This document shows positions 8,698-16,434 of a stretch of DNA of 53,953 nt, in pieces; position 1 is the stretch's first letter, and each line of letters starts with the position of its first letter. The notes below the pieces were generated by a model that saw only the letters and a program-made list of their open reading frames with translations, was not told the DNA's origin and ran no database searches. Origin of the DNA: Borreliella valaisiana VS116 (lineage in GTDB: Bacteria; Spirochaetota; Spirochaetia; Borreliales; Borreliaceae); the NCBI RefSeq assembly GCF_000170955.2, contig NC_012177.1:1-53953 (forward strand). Reading direction: 5' to 3'. Position numbers and translations under genes: made by a program.

Positions 8698-9052
8698 AAA
8701 TTTGCCTTTTTTATTTCTATTAAACATGCTTATAATCTTTTCATGCTCTACAATAGCAAGCCTTCCAGAAGAGCCTTCATACCCAAAAGAGCAAACATTA
8801 AAGGCTTTAAGCTTATATGAAGCGCATCTTTCAAGCTATGTTATGTACTTACAAACATTTCTCGTTAAGACTAAACAAAAAGTAAATAACAAAAATTATC
8901 CTGAGTTTAAACTTTTTGACACTAGTAAATTAGAAAAAGATCAAAATCTAAAATCAATCAAAACAAACATTACTAATTTAAAAAATCACATCGATAAAAT
9001 AAAACCAATAGCAACCCAAATTTACAAAAAATACTCAAAAAACATACCTTAA
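8687..9052 (+). CDS. Small lipoprotein, cp32 OrfD-like (BBA14)
   Basis: This 121-residue predicted lipoprotein has a signal ending LIIFSC, cysteine 20. The mature part is helical and lysine-rich (residues 40-121). The TTG start overlaps the previous gene by 11 bases and has AAAGGAG upstream. It closes the fibre-holin gene run and is followed by a strong terminator. Position after blyAB matches the OrfD lipoprotein of cp32 (family name from memory). A lipoprotein at this place in a lysis module could act as a spanin-like factor; that is only a positional idea. Confidence 0.6.
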   Translation: MKIKNLPFLFLLNMLIIFSCSTIASLPEEPSYPKEQTLKALSLYEAHLSSYVMYLQTFLVKTKQKVNNKNYPEFKLFDTSKLEKDQNLKSIKTNITNLKNHIDKIKPIATQIYKKYSKNIP

Positions 9053-9078
9053 AGTCATTTAATTTTTCTTTTTTTCCT

Positions 9079-9106
9079 AAAGTCCCAATTTTGGGACTTT
9101 TTATTT
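9079..9106 (+). terminator. Terminator of the BBA08-14 run
   Basis: AAAGTCCCA (9079-9087) and TGGGACTTT (9092-9100) form a 9-bp stem with a 4-base loop, followed by TTATTTT. It insulates the phage tail genes from the ospAB promoter. Confidence 0.85.
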
Positions 9107-9150
9107 TAATAAAAAGTATATATTTGATCTTTAACCAATCAAAGTCTATT

Positions 9151-9206
9151 ATCATTTTATTTTTTTTTAATTTTCTATTTGTTATTTATTAATCTTATAC
9201 TATAAT
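9151..9206 (+). promoter_or_regulatory. ospAB promoter with upstream T-rich tract
   Basis: TTGTTA (9179-9184) and TATAAT (9201-9206) are separated by 16 bases. A T-rich tract at about 9155-9178 precedes the -35; such a tract is known to be needed for ospAB expression. This is a vegetative-type promoter, consistent with high ospAB expression in unfed ticks and culture. Confidence 0.8.
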
Positions 9207-9254
9207 TATACTTGTATTAAGTTATATTAATATAATATAAAAGGAGAATATATT

Positions 9255-10079
9255 ATGAAAAAATATTTATTGGGAATAGGTCTAATATTAGCCTTAATAG
9301 CATGTAAGCAAAATGTTAGCAGCCTTGATGAAAAAAACAGCGCTTCAGTAGATTTACCCGGCGAAATGAAAGTTCTTGTAAGCAAAGAAAAAGACAAAGA
9401 CGGTAAATACAGTCTAGTGGCAACAGTAGACAAAGTTGAGCTTAAAGGAACTTCTGATAAAAACAATGGTTCTGGAACACTTGAAGGCGTAAAAGATGAC
9501 AAAAGTAAAGTAAAATTAACAATTTCTGATGATCTAGGCGAAACCAAACTTGAAACTTTCAAAGAAGATGGAACATTAGTGTCAAGAAAAGTAAATTTCA
9601 AAGACAAGTCTTTCACAGAAGAAAAATTCAATGAAAAAGGTGAAGTGTCTGAAAAAATACTAACAAGATCAAACGGAACTACACTTGAATACTCACAAAT
9701 GACAGATGCTGAAAATGCTACAAAAGCAGTAGAAACTCTAAAAAATGGCATTAAGCTTCCAGGAAATCTTGTAGGCGGAAAAACAACATTGAAAATCACA
9801 GAAGGTACTGTTACTTTAAGCAAGCACATTGCAAAATCTGGAGAAGTAACAGTTGAAATTAACGACACTTCAAGCACTCCAAATACTAAAAAAACTGGAA
9901 AATGGGATGCAAGAAATTCAACTTTAACAATTATTGTTGACAGCAAAAACAAGACAAAACTTGTATTTACAAAACAAGACACAATAACAGTACAAAGCTA
10001 TAACCCTGCAGGCAACAAGCTAGAAGGTACAGCAGTTGAAATTAAAACACTTCAAGAACTTAAAAACGCTTTAAAATAA
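9255..10079 (+). CDS. ospA: Outer surface protein A (OspA)
   Basis: OspA is a 274-residue lipoprotein with signal [17 protein letters not shown] and cysteine 17. It is an abundant surface beta-sheet protein that holds the spirochaete in the tick midgut and is the Lyme vaccine antigen. The N-terminal half ([27 protein letters not shown]) is highly conserved. The C-terminal half, which carries protective epitopes, is diverged from B31. Residues about 137-188 are nearly identical to the matching part of OspB in this plasmid, suggesting gene conversion. It starts at ATG behind AAGGAG and forms an operon with ospB, whose ribosome binding site overlaps the ospA stop region. Confidence 0.97.
   Translation: MKKYLLGIGLILALIACKQNVSSLDEKNSASVDLPGEMKVLVSKEKDKDGKYSLVATVDKVELKGTSDKNNGSGTLEGVKDDKSKVKLTISDDLGETKLETFKEDGTLVSRKVNFKDKSFTEEKFNEKGEVSEKILTRSNGTTLEYSQMTDAENATKAVETLKNGIKLPGNLVGGKTTLKITEGTVTLSKHIAKSGEVTVEINDTSSTPNTKKTGKWDARNSTLTIIVDSKNKTKLVFTKQDTITVQSYNPAGNKLEGTAVEIKTLQELKNALK
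9661..9818 (+). repeat. ospA copy of the ospA/ospB shared tract
   Basis: This tract aligns without gaps to 10564-10721 in ospB (offset 903). I count 6 differences in 158 bases, whereas the flanking parts of the two genes are far more diverged. It encodes [20 protein letters not shown] and the following segment. Confidence 0.85.
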
Positions 10080-10088
10080 GGAGAATTT

Positions 10089-10976
10089 ATGAGACAATAC
10101 TTAATAGGATTTGCATTAGTATTAGCTTTACTAGCATGTGCACAAAAAGGTGCTGAGCCAAAAACTCAAAATAGTGATCGAGAAATTATGGACTCCAACA
10201 AAGACTCGTCAAAAGATTCTAAGCAAGTTCTTACTACATCAACAGAAAAAGCAGTGTCTCTATTTAATGGTTACACCATTTTCGTAAGCAAAGAAAAAAA
10301 TACATCTGGTAAATATGATTTAAGAGCAGTGGTTGATCAGTTTGAGCTTAAAGGAACTTCTGATAAAGATAATGGATCTGGAACACTTAAAGGTTCAAAA
10401 GCTGACAAGACTAAGATGACAATATCAATTACCGAAGATCTAAATTCAGTAACTGTGGAAACATTTGATTCAGGCAACAAAAAAGTTTCAAGCAAAGTTG
10501 TTAAAAAACATGGGTTATTAACAGAAGAAAATTTCAAAGCTGATAAATTAGACTCACAAAAATTAACAAGATCAAACGGAACCACACTTGAATACTCACA
10601 AATGACAGATGCTGAAAATGCTACAAAAGCAGTAGAAACTCTAAAAAATGGCATTAAGCTTGAAGGAAATCTTGTAGGCGGAAAAACAACATTAAAAATC
10701 ACAGTAGGTACTGTTACATTAACAAGAGAAATTGAGAAGGACGGTAGAATAAAGCTCTTTTTGAATGATACTGATTCTAGTCCTACTAAAAAAACAGCAA
10801 AATGGGAAGACAGTACTAACACCTTAACAATTACTTCTAACCGCAAGAAAACTAAAGATTTAGTGTTCTTAATCGATGGTACAATTACAGTACAAAACTA
10901 TAACTCAGCAGGCAAGCTTGACGGCCAAGCAAGTGAAATTAAGAGCCTTGGTGAACTTCAAGGTGCTTTAAAATAA
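10089..10976 (+). CDS. ospB: Outer surface protein B (OspB)
   Basis: This is a 295-residue OspA paralogue and lipoprotein, with signal ending ALLAC and cysteine 17. A Ser/Lys/Asp-rich insert (residues about 25-55) follows lipidation, then the same beta-sheet fold as OspA ending in ELQGALK. OspB works with OspA in tick midgut colonisation. It is second in the ospAB operon, 9 bases after ospA, with TAAGGAG at the ospA stop. The frame is intact, while ospB truncations occur in some isolates. The middle segment (10564-10721) differs from ospA at only 6 of 158 positions by my count. Confidence 0.95.
   Translation: MRQYLIGFALVLALLACAQKGAEPKTQNSDREIMDSNKDSSKDSKQVLTTSTEKAVSLFNGYTIFVSKEKNTSGKYDLRAVVDQFELKGTSDKDNGSGTLKGSKADKTKMTISITEDLNSVTVETFDSGNKKVSSKVVKKHGLLTEENFKADKLDSQKLTRSNGTTLEYSQMTDAENATKAVETLKNGIKLEGNLVGGKTTLKITVGTVTLTREIEKDGRIKLFLNDTDSSPTKKTAKWEDSTNTLTITSNRKKTKDLVFLIDGTITVQNYNSAGKLDGQASEIKSLGELQGALK
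10564..10721 (+). repeat. ospB copy of the ospA/ospB shared tract
   Basis: This is the partner of 9661-9818. The identity breaks off sharply on the 5' side (ospB DKLDSQKL against osp[12 protein letters not shown]) and on the 3' side (TREIEKDG against SKHIAKSG), as expected for a conversion tract. Confidence 0.85.
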
Positions 10977-10984
10977 TATATAAG

Positions 10985-11025
10985 TAAACATCCTACAAAG
11001 GCATTGGCCAATGTAGGATATTGTT
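10985..11025 (+). terminator. ospAB terminator hairpin
   Basis: TCCTAC (10991-10996) pairs with GTAGGA (11013-11018), and TAAACA with TGTTTA extend the stem outward with an offset. The self-complementary CATTGGCCAATG lies between. Only a weak T-run follows. Confidence 0.55.
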
Positions 11026-11076
11026 TATTATAACCTAAAAATTGAATTTATATATTTTTCAATTTGTTACTTCTAG

Positions 11077-11100
11077 AAAAAGTCTCTTAGGAGACTTTTT
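11077..11100. terminator. Bidirectional terminator-like hairpin
   Basis: AAAAAGTCTC (11077-11086), TTAG, then GAGACTTTTT (11091-11100) make a perfect 10-bp stem with A and T runs, able to stop transcription from either side. Confidence 0.8.
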
Positions 11101-11414
11101 CCCTTGTAAAAAGAAAAAACATAAAAACAATACACCAATCAGGAAATTTAAGTCTTTAAAATTAAAATAAAAAATCTCTAATAAACTAAATGCACAACTA
11201 AAATTAAGAAAACTAATGGGGCTAATTCCTTCACTCAAGCCTAATTCTTGAATGAAGGATAATATAAATAACATAATCTAAATTCTTAATAAAATTAAAC
11301 CCATCGCTAATAAGCTCACTATTTTAAATAAAAATTAACACGTAAAAATAATTTACTCTTAATATAAGTCTATTCTTTATTGTATTTTATTTTATTACAA
11401 AAACTTATTTTTGT

Positions 11415-11450
11415 AAAGTATATTTAACAAATATATATTAAATATACTTT
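11415..11450. repeat. 12-bp perfect inverted repeat upstream of the partition genes
   Basis: AAAGTATATTTA (11415-11426) and TAAATATACTTT (11439-11450) are separated by 12 AT-rich bases. It lies about 100 bases before the PF57/62 gene. It may be an operator or part of the origin; this is inference from position. Confidence 0.55.
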
Positions 11451-11547
11451 TTTTATATTTTTTATATAAAAATACTTTACTTTTTTATGAAACTGTACTA
11501 TTAATTAATTTAGAATTAAAGAAATTACTTATATTAGGAGTATAAAA

Positions 11548-12744
11548 TTGAAAACATCAAATCAAAAATCACCAAACACTACAAAAAAGGTAAAAAAAAC
11601 TACAAAGAACTTCCAACACAACTTAATTGTATTAATCTCTACTCTCAACTTTATAAACTTAAATTTAAAAAAATATACACAAAAAAACATACTTTATTTT
11701 CTAAATAAAAACCTTGAAAGAAATAAACAAAAACCCATAAAACTAAAAACACTACAAAACTATTTATACATACTAGAGAAAAAATTTAAAGTCACACTAA
11801 ACTACTGCAAACATTTAGGAAAAAATTCTGGCAGTGAAACTTATTATAAACTTAAATATGAAAAAGAAAAATGCTACTTAATAATTAACACATACTTCAA
11901 GGAAAAAACAACTAATAAAATTAATGAATTTATGCAAAGAATAAAAAAATTCAATCAAATAAATAGTAGTGTTAAATGGGAGTGTATAAATAATACTAAT
12001 AATATATATAAATATAAAGAATATAGAAATATACACAAAAATTATCAAAAAACAACAAGTAACAAAATATTAAAAAAATATTTAAGTAAATGTAACTTCA
12101 AAACAGAAATTCCATCTCTAATAATGGATTTAAAAACAACAAATAAGATCAAAATTTACCATCTAAGAAACTTAAAACACATCGAAAACGACCTTAAAGA
12201 AATAGATCCTAAAAACATCGAAAAGCACCTCTCAAATGCAATAAAAGAAAATATAAACAATCCAGGATACTTATGTAAATTTTTCAAGAACAATGGATAC
12301 AAAAAGCTAATAAATAAAATAAAAGAAACAAATAAAAAATATAAAAACAAAACACAAATTTTAAGAAAAATACTTGCAGAAAAAATAAAAGAGTTAGAAA
12401 ACCAGCAATATAAAAAGGAAGATTTAGAGAAATTTTTTAGCAAAACATACGAAATCTACAAAGTAAAACCACATTTCATAATAGAATATAAAAAATATCC
12501 AGATTTAGACAAACTGGTAAAAAGAGCAAAAACAGAAACTTCCAAGATCCAAGACAAAATGGCCAAGCTAAAAAGTATAAAAAACAATATTTTTAGTATA
12601 TTATTAGAACAGTTAAGGCATAAAGTAGATAATGATAAATTAATTCCTACTTTAAAGAAATTCATTGAGAATGAGCCTGATCTTAAATATAGCAAGGTAT
12701 TTGACAATTCCTACTATAATAATTTGATTAAAATAGTGAGCTAA
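11548..12744 (+). CDS. PF57/62 plasmid replication protein (Borrelia OrfA family, BBA18-like)
   Basis: This 398-residue, strongly basic protein (very Lys/Asn-rich) is typical of the Borrelia paralogous family 57/62. The family is thought to supply the plasmid's replication initiator; its members are found once per plasmid next to PF50, PF32 and PF49. The N-terminal part (NFQHNLIVLISTLNFINLN...) has the family's opening helices. No classical Rep motif is evident. It starts at TTG 11548 with AGGAG at 11536-11540. First gene of the four-gene replication/partition cassette, 43 bases before the PF50 gene. Confidence 0.8.
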   Translation: MKTSNQKSPNTTKKVKKTTKNFQHNLIVLISTLNFINLNLKKYTQKNILYFLNKNLERNKQKPIKLKTLQNYLYILEKKFKVTLNYCKHLGKNSGSETYYKLKYEKEKCYLIINTYFKEKTTNKINEFMQRIKKFNQINSSVKWECINNTNNIYKYKEYRNIHKNYQKTTSNKILKKYLSKCNFKTEIPSLIMDLKTTNKIKIYHLRNLKHIENDLKEIDPKNIEKHLSNAIKENINNPGYLCKFFKNNGYKKLINKIKETNKKYKNKTQILRKILAEKIKELENQQYKKEDLEKFFSKTYEIYKVKPHFIIEYKKYPDLDKLVKRAKTETSKIQDKMAKLKSIKNNIFSILLEQLRHKVDNDKLIPTLKKFIENEPDLKYSKVFDNSYYNNLIKIVS

Positions 12745-12787
12745 AAAATGTATAGTTTAGCGTTGCTAATAAGGAAAAAGGAAAAAA

Positions 12788-13372
12788 ATGACGGCTTTAC
12801 TTGAACGATTAAAGCAAAAACAAAAAGAATTAAAATTAGACACAGACAATAAATCAAAATTCAAAAAAGAAAAAAAGACCAATGTCTTTTCTAAGATTGA
12901 GGAGGTTAAAGGCAGAAAGATATACCATACTAAAATCTTTAATGATTTTTATACATTTGGAATAAGCAAAAATGAGCCTACTAAATTTTTCATTTCCTTA
13001 AGAGGAATTTTTAATATAGAAGAAATAAGTATGTTTCATTTATTTTCTTTAAGAGAAGACGATGAATTTTTAGGAATTTATTACGGAATAAGAAAGCTTG
13101 ATAAAGCGTTTATTGTAAAGAATTTCAATAAAAAAGAAACGTATACTCTTCGAAAATGTGAATATATTGAATTTAAGTTTAAGAAAGGTTCTGTTTTTTG
13201 TTATTTAAACGGTCTTCATATTTTACTCAAAAAAGATCGGGTCAACAGTCCCTATTACAATACACTTTTAAATATTATTTTAGAATTAGAAACCGAGCTT
13301 TATGCGTTCTATAACAAAAAATTATCAAAGGGGGGAATTATTCCTGAATGGGTAAAAAAGAGACAAAAGTAA
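12788..13372 (+). CDS. PF50 plasmid maintenance protein (DUF226, BBA19-like)
   Basis: This 194-residue protein has the PF50/DUF226 pattern: an N-terminal Lys-rich start, the core 'YHTKIFNDFYTFGISKNEPTKFFISLRGIFN' (cut here to its opening words) and a C-terminal 'CYLNGLHILLKKDR' then 'PEWVKKRQK'. PF50 proteins accompany PF57 and PF32 and are implicated in Borrelia plasmid replication or partition. The end overlaps the ParA start by 25 bases. A six-G run (13330-13335) within the coding end acts as an extended ribosome binding site for the next gene. Confidence 0.8.
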   Translation: MTALLERLKQKQKELKLDTDNKSKFKKEKKTNVFSKIEEVKGRKIYHTKIFNDFYTFGISKNEPTKFFISLRGIFNIEEISMFHLFSLREDDEFLGIYYGIRKLDKAFIVKNFNKKETYTLRKCEYIEFKFKKGSVFCYLNGLHILLKKDRVNSPYYNTLLNIILELETELYAFYNKKLSKGGIIPEWVKKRQK

Positions 13373-14100
13373 TAACTATTGCAAGCATAAAAGGTGGTGT
13401 TGGCAAGAGCACAACAAGTTTAATTTTTGCCACACTGCTTTCAATCAAATGTAAAGTTCTTTTAATAGATATTGACACTCAAGCTTCAACAACAAGCTAT
13501 TTTTTCAATAAAATTAAAGATAACAACGTAGATCTAATAAACAGAAATATATACGAGGTATTAATATCAAATTTGCATATAGATAATGCATTAATAACGA
13601 TTGACGAAAATTTGGATTTAATTCCAAGCTATTTAACATTACATAAATTTAATTCAGAATCTATTCCGTATAAAGAATTTAAATTAAAAGAACAGCTAAA
13701 GTTACTTAGTAATCATTATGATTATATAATACTTGATACAAATCCCAGTTTAGATTTTACTTTAACGAATGCTCTTGTGTGCAGTAATTATATAATAATA
13801 CCAATAACAGCAGAAAAATGGGCTGTTGAGAGTTTAGATTTGTTTACTTTTTTCATGAACAAGCTATTATTAACTTTGCCAATGTATTTAATCAATACTA
13901 AATTTAAAAAAAACAACACTCACAAAGAACTTTTAAAGGTTTTAGAGAAGAATAGTAATTTCTTGGGGACAATATCTGAGAGAGAAGATTTGAACAAAAG
14001 AATAGCAAAAAACGACAGATTTGATTTGACGAAGGATTACATAATGGAGTACCAAAACACGCTTAACATGTTTTTAAATAAATCAGGTTACGTACACTAA
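13348..14100 (+). CDS. parA: ParA-type partition ATPase (PF32, BBA20-like)
   Basis: This 250-residue Walker-type ATPase has the deviant Walker A KGGVGKST at residues 15-22, Walker A' 'LLIDIDTQAST' (about 38-48), and 'YIILDTNPSLD' as Walker B region. It is the PF32 partition protein that sorts Borrelia plasmids; PF32 sequence type defines plasmid compatibility, so this protein would mark the plasmid as lp54-type. The start overlaps the PF50 gene by 25 bases. The stop lies inside a small palindrome just before PF49. Confidence 0.93.
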   Translation: MGKKETKVITIASIKGGVGKSTTSLIFATLLSIKCKVLLIDIDTQASTTSYFFNKIKDNNVDLINRNIYEVLISNLHIDNALITIDENLDLIPSYLTLHKFNSESIPYKEFKLKEQLKLLSNHYDYIILDTNPSLDFTLTNALVCSNYIIIPITAEKWAVESLDLFTFFMNKLLLTLPMYLINTKFKKNNTHKELLKVLEKNSNFLGTISEREDLNKRIAKNDRFDLTKDYIMEYQNTLNMFLNKSGYVH

Positions 14101-14106
14101 GTGTAC
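14092..14106. repeat. Small palindrome across the parA stop codon
   Basis: GTACACT-A-AGTGTAC has 7-bp arms and a one-base centre. It lies between parA and PF49 and is a candidate binding site for a partition protein, though short. Confidence 0.45.
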
Positions 14107-14129
14107 TCAATTGTAAAGGAGGAGTATAA

Positions 14130-14675
14130 GTGGAGATAAAGATAAATAAAAGGAATTTATCTGAGAGTGTTAACGAAGAAGAACAAGCACTTATTCATTA
14201 TAATAAGCTTAAAGAAAAATTAAACATCAATTTTCAAAAAGAAATTTATTGTAAACTAGAAGCAATGAAGGTTTTAAAAGAAATTAAAGATAAAGAATAT
14301 TATAAACTTGACAACTATTCTAGTTTTGATGATTTTGCAAAAGACTACAGACTTGCTCGAACTCAAACATATAAGTATCTAAAAATTGCAACAGCAATAG
14401 AAGAAGGTTTGATTGAAGAGAAGTATGTGGTTAAAAACGGGATCAATGAGACAATTTGTTTGCTTAAAACAAAAGAAAGTCCGAGTTTAAAAAAATCTAA
14501 CCAAAACCCAATAAAACCGCTGAGATTTCAGCTTAAAAAGGAAGAATCTTATTCTTTTTATAAAAAAAATGCTAAGCTTACAAGCTTTCTTTTGGAAAAA
14601 ATTTTTTTTGAGGAAAAAGATTTTTTATTAAAAATAATTGAAGAATTTAAAACTTCAAGAAATAAACGAAAATAA
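14130..14675 (+). CDS. PF49 plasmid partition protein (BBA21-like)
   Basis: This 181-residue protein belongs by pattern and position to Borrelia PF49 ('plasmid partition' family). The central part, 'SSFDDFAKDYRLARTQTYKYLKIATAIEEGLI' (shown only in part in a motif sense: residues about 66-98), looks like a helix-turn-helix with RTQTYKYLKIA as recognition helix. It could therefore be the DNA-binding partner of ParA. The start is GTG 14130 with AAAGGAGGAG at 14116-14124. Last gene of the replication/partition cassette, followed by a long-stem terminator. Confidence 0.8.
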   Translation: MEIKINKRNLSESVNEEEQALIHYNKLKEKLNINFQKEIYCKLEAMKVLKEIKDKEYYKLDNYSSFDDFAKDYRLARTQTYKYLKIATAIEEGLIEEKYVVKNGINETICLLKTKESPSLKKSNQNPIKPLRFQLKKEESYSFYKKNAKLTSFLLEKIFFEEKDFLLKIIEEFKTSRNKRK

Positions 14676-14768
14676 AATATTTATTTGCAAAACTTAAAAA
14701 GTTAGTGTATACTTTATAGGTACAGACTGACACGCAATGTGTCGCTCTTAATATAAGGACCTGTTACC

Positions 14769-14825
14769 TTAAAGGGTTTATTGGGGATTCTTTTTAGAGA
14801 AATTCCAATAAACCCTTTAATTTTT
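14769..14825 (+). terminator. 16-bp-stem terminator after the partition genes
   Basis: TTAAAGGGTTTATTGG (14769-14784) and CCAATAAACCCTTTAA (14805-14820) are exact reverse complements with a 20-base loop and TTTTT after the stem. A smaller repeat, GACAC/GTGTC (14729-14743), lies just upstream. Confidence 0.8.
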
Positions 14826-14940
14826 GACTTAAAGATTTTCATTTTTTAACAGCAATTTTAGAAAAATTTAGAAAAGTATTTACAAAACATAAATTTTTTT
14901 ATACTATAATATTAGTAAAAAACTTATATTAGGGGTTAAG

Positions 14941-15135
14941 ATGAAAAGGCTTAATAAGATTAAAAGGAAAGAGTACTACAAGTTTTTAATTAAAACTTTT
15001 GCCATTAAAAACAATTAGTTTGAGTGGCTTGGTTTTAGCAATATTAAAGACCGTTCTTAAACCAAATATTTTCTTATTAAGCTTTTAGATTCTAAATTGA
15101 GATTTCTTATTGATAAGGCATGTTTAATTATTTAA
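14941..15135 (+). pseudogene. Decayed small basic ORF with two in-frame stops
   Basis: One reading frame runs from ATG 14941 to TAA 15133 with only two internal stops (TAG 15016-15018, TAA 15058-15060). The pieces read MKRLNKIKRKEYYKFLIKTF..., FEWLGFSNIKDRS and TKYFLIKLLDSKLRFLIDKA. A ribosome binding site-like AGGGG and a -10-like TATACT/TATAAT lie upstream. The even codon character across the stops suggests a recently inactivated gene of about 64 codons. I do not recognise the family. Confidence 0.55.
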
Positions 15136-15174
15136 AAACTATATTTAAAAATTGTTTATTTCAAAATATATGAA

Positions 15175-15208
15175 AAACAAATTGTGCTTGCACACACAAT
15201 TTGTTTTA
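15175..15208. terminator. 12-bp-stem hairpin after the decayed ORF
   Basis: AAACAAATTGTG (15175-15186) and CACAATTTGTTT (15195-15206) flank an 8-base loop, with T-rich sequence after. It is well placed to be the original terminator of the decayed gene at 14941-15135. Confidence 0.7.
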
Positions 15209-15248
15209 ATCCTTTTATTCCAATTTAAGGTTTTAGGAGAATTAAAAA

Positions 15249-15680
15249 ATGTTTATTGAAAAAATATTGCAAAGCAATAAAGAGCTTTTAAAAGACATTC
15301 AAAAGTCCGGGTGTTATTTTTTATCTCTACACTATTGGATATTTATTTTAACAGGCTTTGATTTCAAGGCAAAAGATGTTAATTTAAATTACCTTAGGTT
15401 TTTGGAATTAGGTTACATTAGAAACGATTGTTATATTTTAAATCCATGTAAAATTCTTAGTTGTTATAAAATATTTTCTAAGGTTAGGTATGAAAGTTCA
15501 CTTTATTTGCCTGTAGCTGGTAGAGAGTTTGAAATAACAGAGATTAAGTTGAAAGATCAGGATTTTGTTCATTTTATTGTAATGGACAATAATAAGATAC
15601 TTTACGACAGTCTTGATTTACAGGCCAAAGGAAAGAAATTTGAAATAATATCAAAAAGAATATTTGATATTATGTTTTAA
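15249..15680 (+). CDS. DUF261-family protein, possible cysteine-peptidase-like fold (BBA23-like)
   Basis: This 143-residue cytosolic protein belongs by pattern to Borrelia DUF261, for which no function is established. It contains QKSGCYFLSLHYW (residues about 18-30), a middle helix region, and near the end 'DFVHFIVMDNNKILYDSL' (about 105-122). Gln, then Cys four residues on, then a late His in a beta strand followed by Asp/Asn is the order seen in papain-like/C39-like folds, so a peptidase-like fold is possible (inference). It starts at ATG with TTAGGAG. It converges on dbpA across a perfect palindrome. Confidence 0.65.
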   Translation: MFIEKILQSNKELLKDIQKSGCYFLSLHYWIFILTGFDFKAKDVNLNYLRFLELGYIRNDCYILNPCKILSCYKIFSKVRYESSLYLPVAGREFEITEIKLKDQDFVHFIVMDNNKILYDSLDLQAKGKKFEIISKRIFDIMF

Positions 15681-15718
15681 AAGGGAATGTTTACTAAATT
15701 ATATATATTAAACTTATA

Positions 15719-15754
15719 GGGCCAAACAATCTAAAGCTTTAGATTGTTTGGCCC
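15719..15754. terminator. 36-bp perfect palindrome between BBA23 and dbpA
   Basis: The half-site GGGCCAAACAATCTAAAG is followed directly by its exact reverse complement. It separates the convergent ends of BBA23 and dbpA and most simply serves both as terminator. It has the same length as the palindrome at 2011-2046 but an unrelated sequence. Confidence 0.75.
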
Positions 15755-15798
15755 ATTGTTTTAAGCTAGACAATAAAAATAGTTCTTATGTAGTAGTA

Positions 15799-16305
15799 TT
15801 ATTTTTTATTTTGTTTTTCTTTAATATTTTGCAATTTTGCTTTCATTGCTTTTGCAATCCCAATCACCCCTTCAGCTGTAGTTGCAGGAGTTTTTTCAGC
15901 TGCCTGTGAGGCTGTTTCTGACATCTTTAGCACCCCAATACCTTCTATTGCTTTTGAGACTTTAGACATTAATTTATACATTTCTAAAAATTCATCTTTA
16001 CCCCCCCCATTCTCTTTAAGCTTAATAGTTTCCTCTTCTATTTCTTTTAGGAATTTTTCTGTTAAGGAAATGGCGCGTTGTTTTGCTTCTCTTATTTTAG
16101 GTCCTGCCACCTTGCCACCTGCTTTTTTATCTGTTATTTTGTCTAATTCTACGCCGTCTTTTTTAGCCTCTTCTATAGCTTTATCTATTTCATTTGTAAT
16201 GTCTTTAACTGATGATTCTAATCTAGCTTTTCCTGTTAAGCTACATGCTATAAACAGGCTAACAAGTAAAGTTATTTTAATTAAAATTTTATTATATATA
16301 GTCAT
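15799..16305 (-). CDS. dbpA: Decorin-binding protein A (DbpA)
   Basis: DbpA is a 168-residue surface lipoprotein adhesin for decorin and dermatan sulfate, made in the mammal. The signal ends LFIAC, cysteine 21, and the mature protein is a helical bundle starting SLTGKARLESSVKDITNEID. Basic residues expected to bind glycosaminoglycan are present: Lys84 in TEKF and the C-terminal cluster (Lys155, 157, 162, 164, 167, 168). The matched loop ENGGGKDE is encoded by eight G in a row (16001-16008), a possible slippage site. ATG start with AAGGAG. Second gene of dbpBA. Confidence 0.93.
   Translation of the reverse strand: MTIYNKILIKITLLVSLFIACSLTGKARLESSVKDITNEIDKAIEEAKKDGVELDKITDKKAGGKVAGPKIREAKQRAISLTEKFLKEIEEETIKLKENGGGKDEFLEMYKLMSKVSKAIEGIGVLKMSETASQAAEKTPATTAEGVIGIAKAMKAKLQNIKEKQNKK
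16001..16008 (-). repeat. Eight-base G homopolymer inside dbpA
   Basis: On the coding strand GGGGGGGG encodes Gly100-Gly101-Gly102. An 8-mer of G in such an AT-rich gene is unusual, and a slip of one base would shift the frame after residue 102. Confidence 0.9.
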
Positions 16306-16434
16306 ACAATTAATCTCCTTATTTTGAATTTAAATTTTAATAAAAGCATTAAATAAATATTAAATTGTAAATATTAGGACAAACTAAAATTTCATTTTTA
16401 GTCCATTCTAATTACAATATTTTAAGATTTATTT

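Larger units (their letters stand above)
10977..11547. other. ospB-PF57 intergenic region rich in inverted repeats
   Basis: I see no credible gene in these 571 bases. They hold the ospAB terminator (10985-11025), a second terminator-like hairpin (11077-11100), a 12-bp imperfect hairpin (11228-11258) and a perfect 12-bp inverted repeat with a 12-base loop (11415-11450). A 71-codon frame on the minus strand (11059-11274) lacks a ribosome binding site and runs through the terminator hairpin. The position just upstream of the PF57/62 gene makes it a candidate for the replication origin. Confidence 0.6.

Noticed and set aside
9227..9982. 251-codon open frame antisense to ospA
   Set aside because: It is Ser/Val/Phe-rich low-complexity sequence, as a shadow of Lys/Thr/Asp-rich ospA must be, and has no ribosome binding site.
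10337..10846. 169-codon open frame antisense to ospB
   Set aside because: It is the same shadow effect as over ospA, with no start signal.
11059..11274. 71-codon minus-strand hydrophobic frame after ospB
   Set aside because: It has no ribosome binding site and its coding would run through a perfect terminator hairpin. It may be a historical annotation but is weakly supported.
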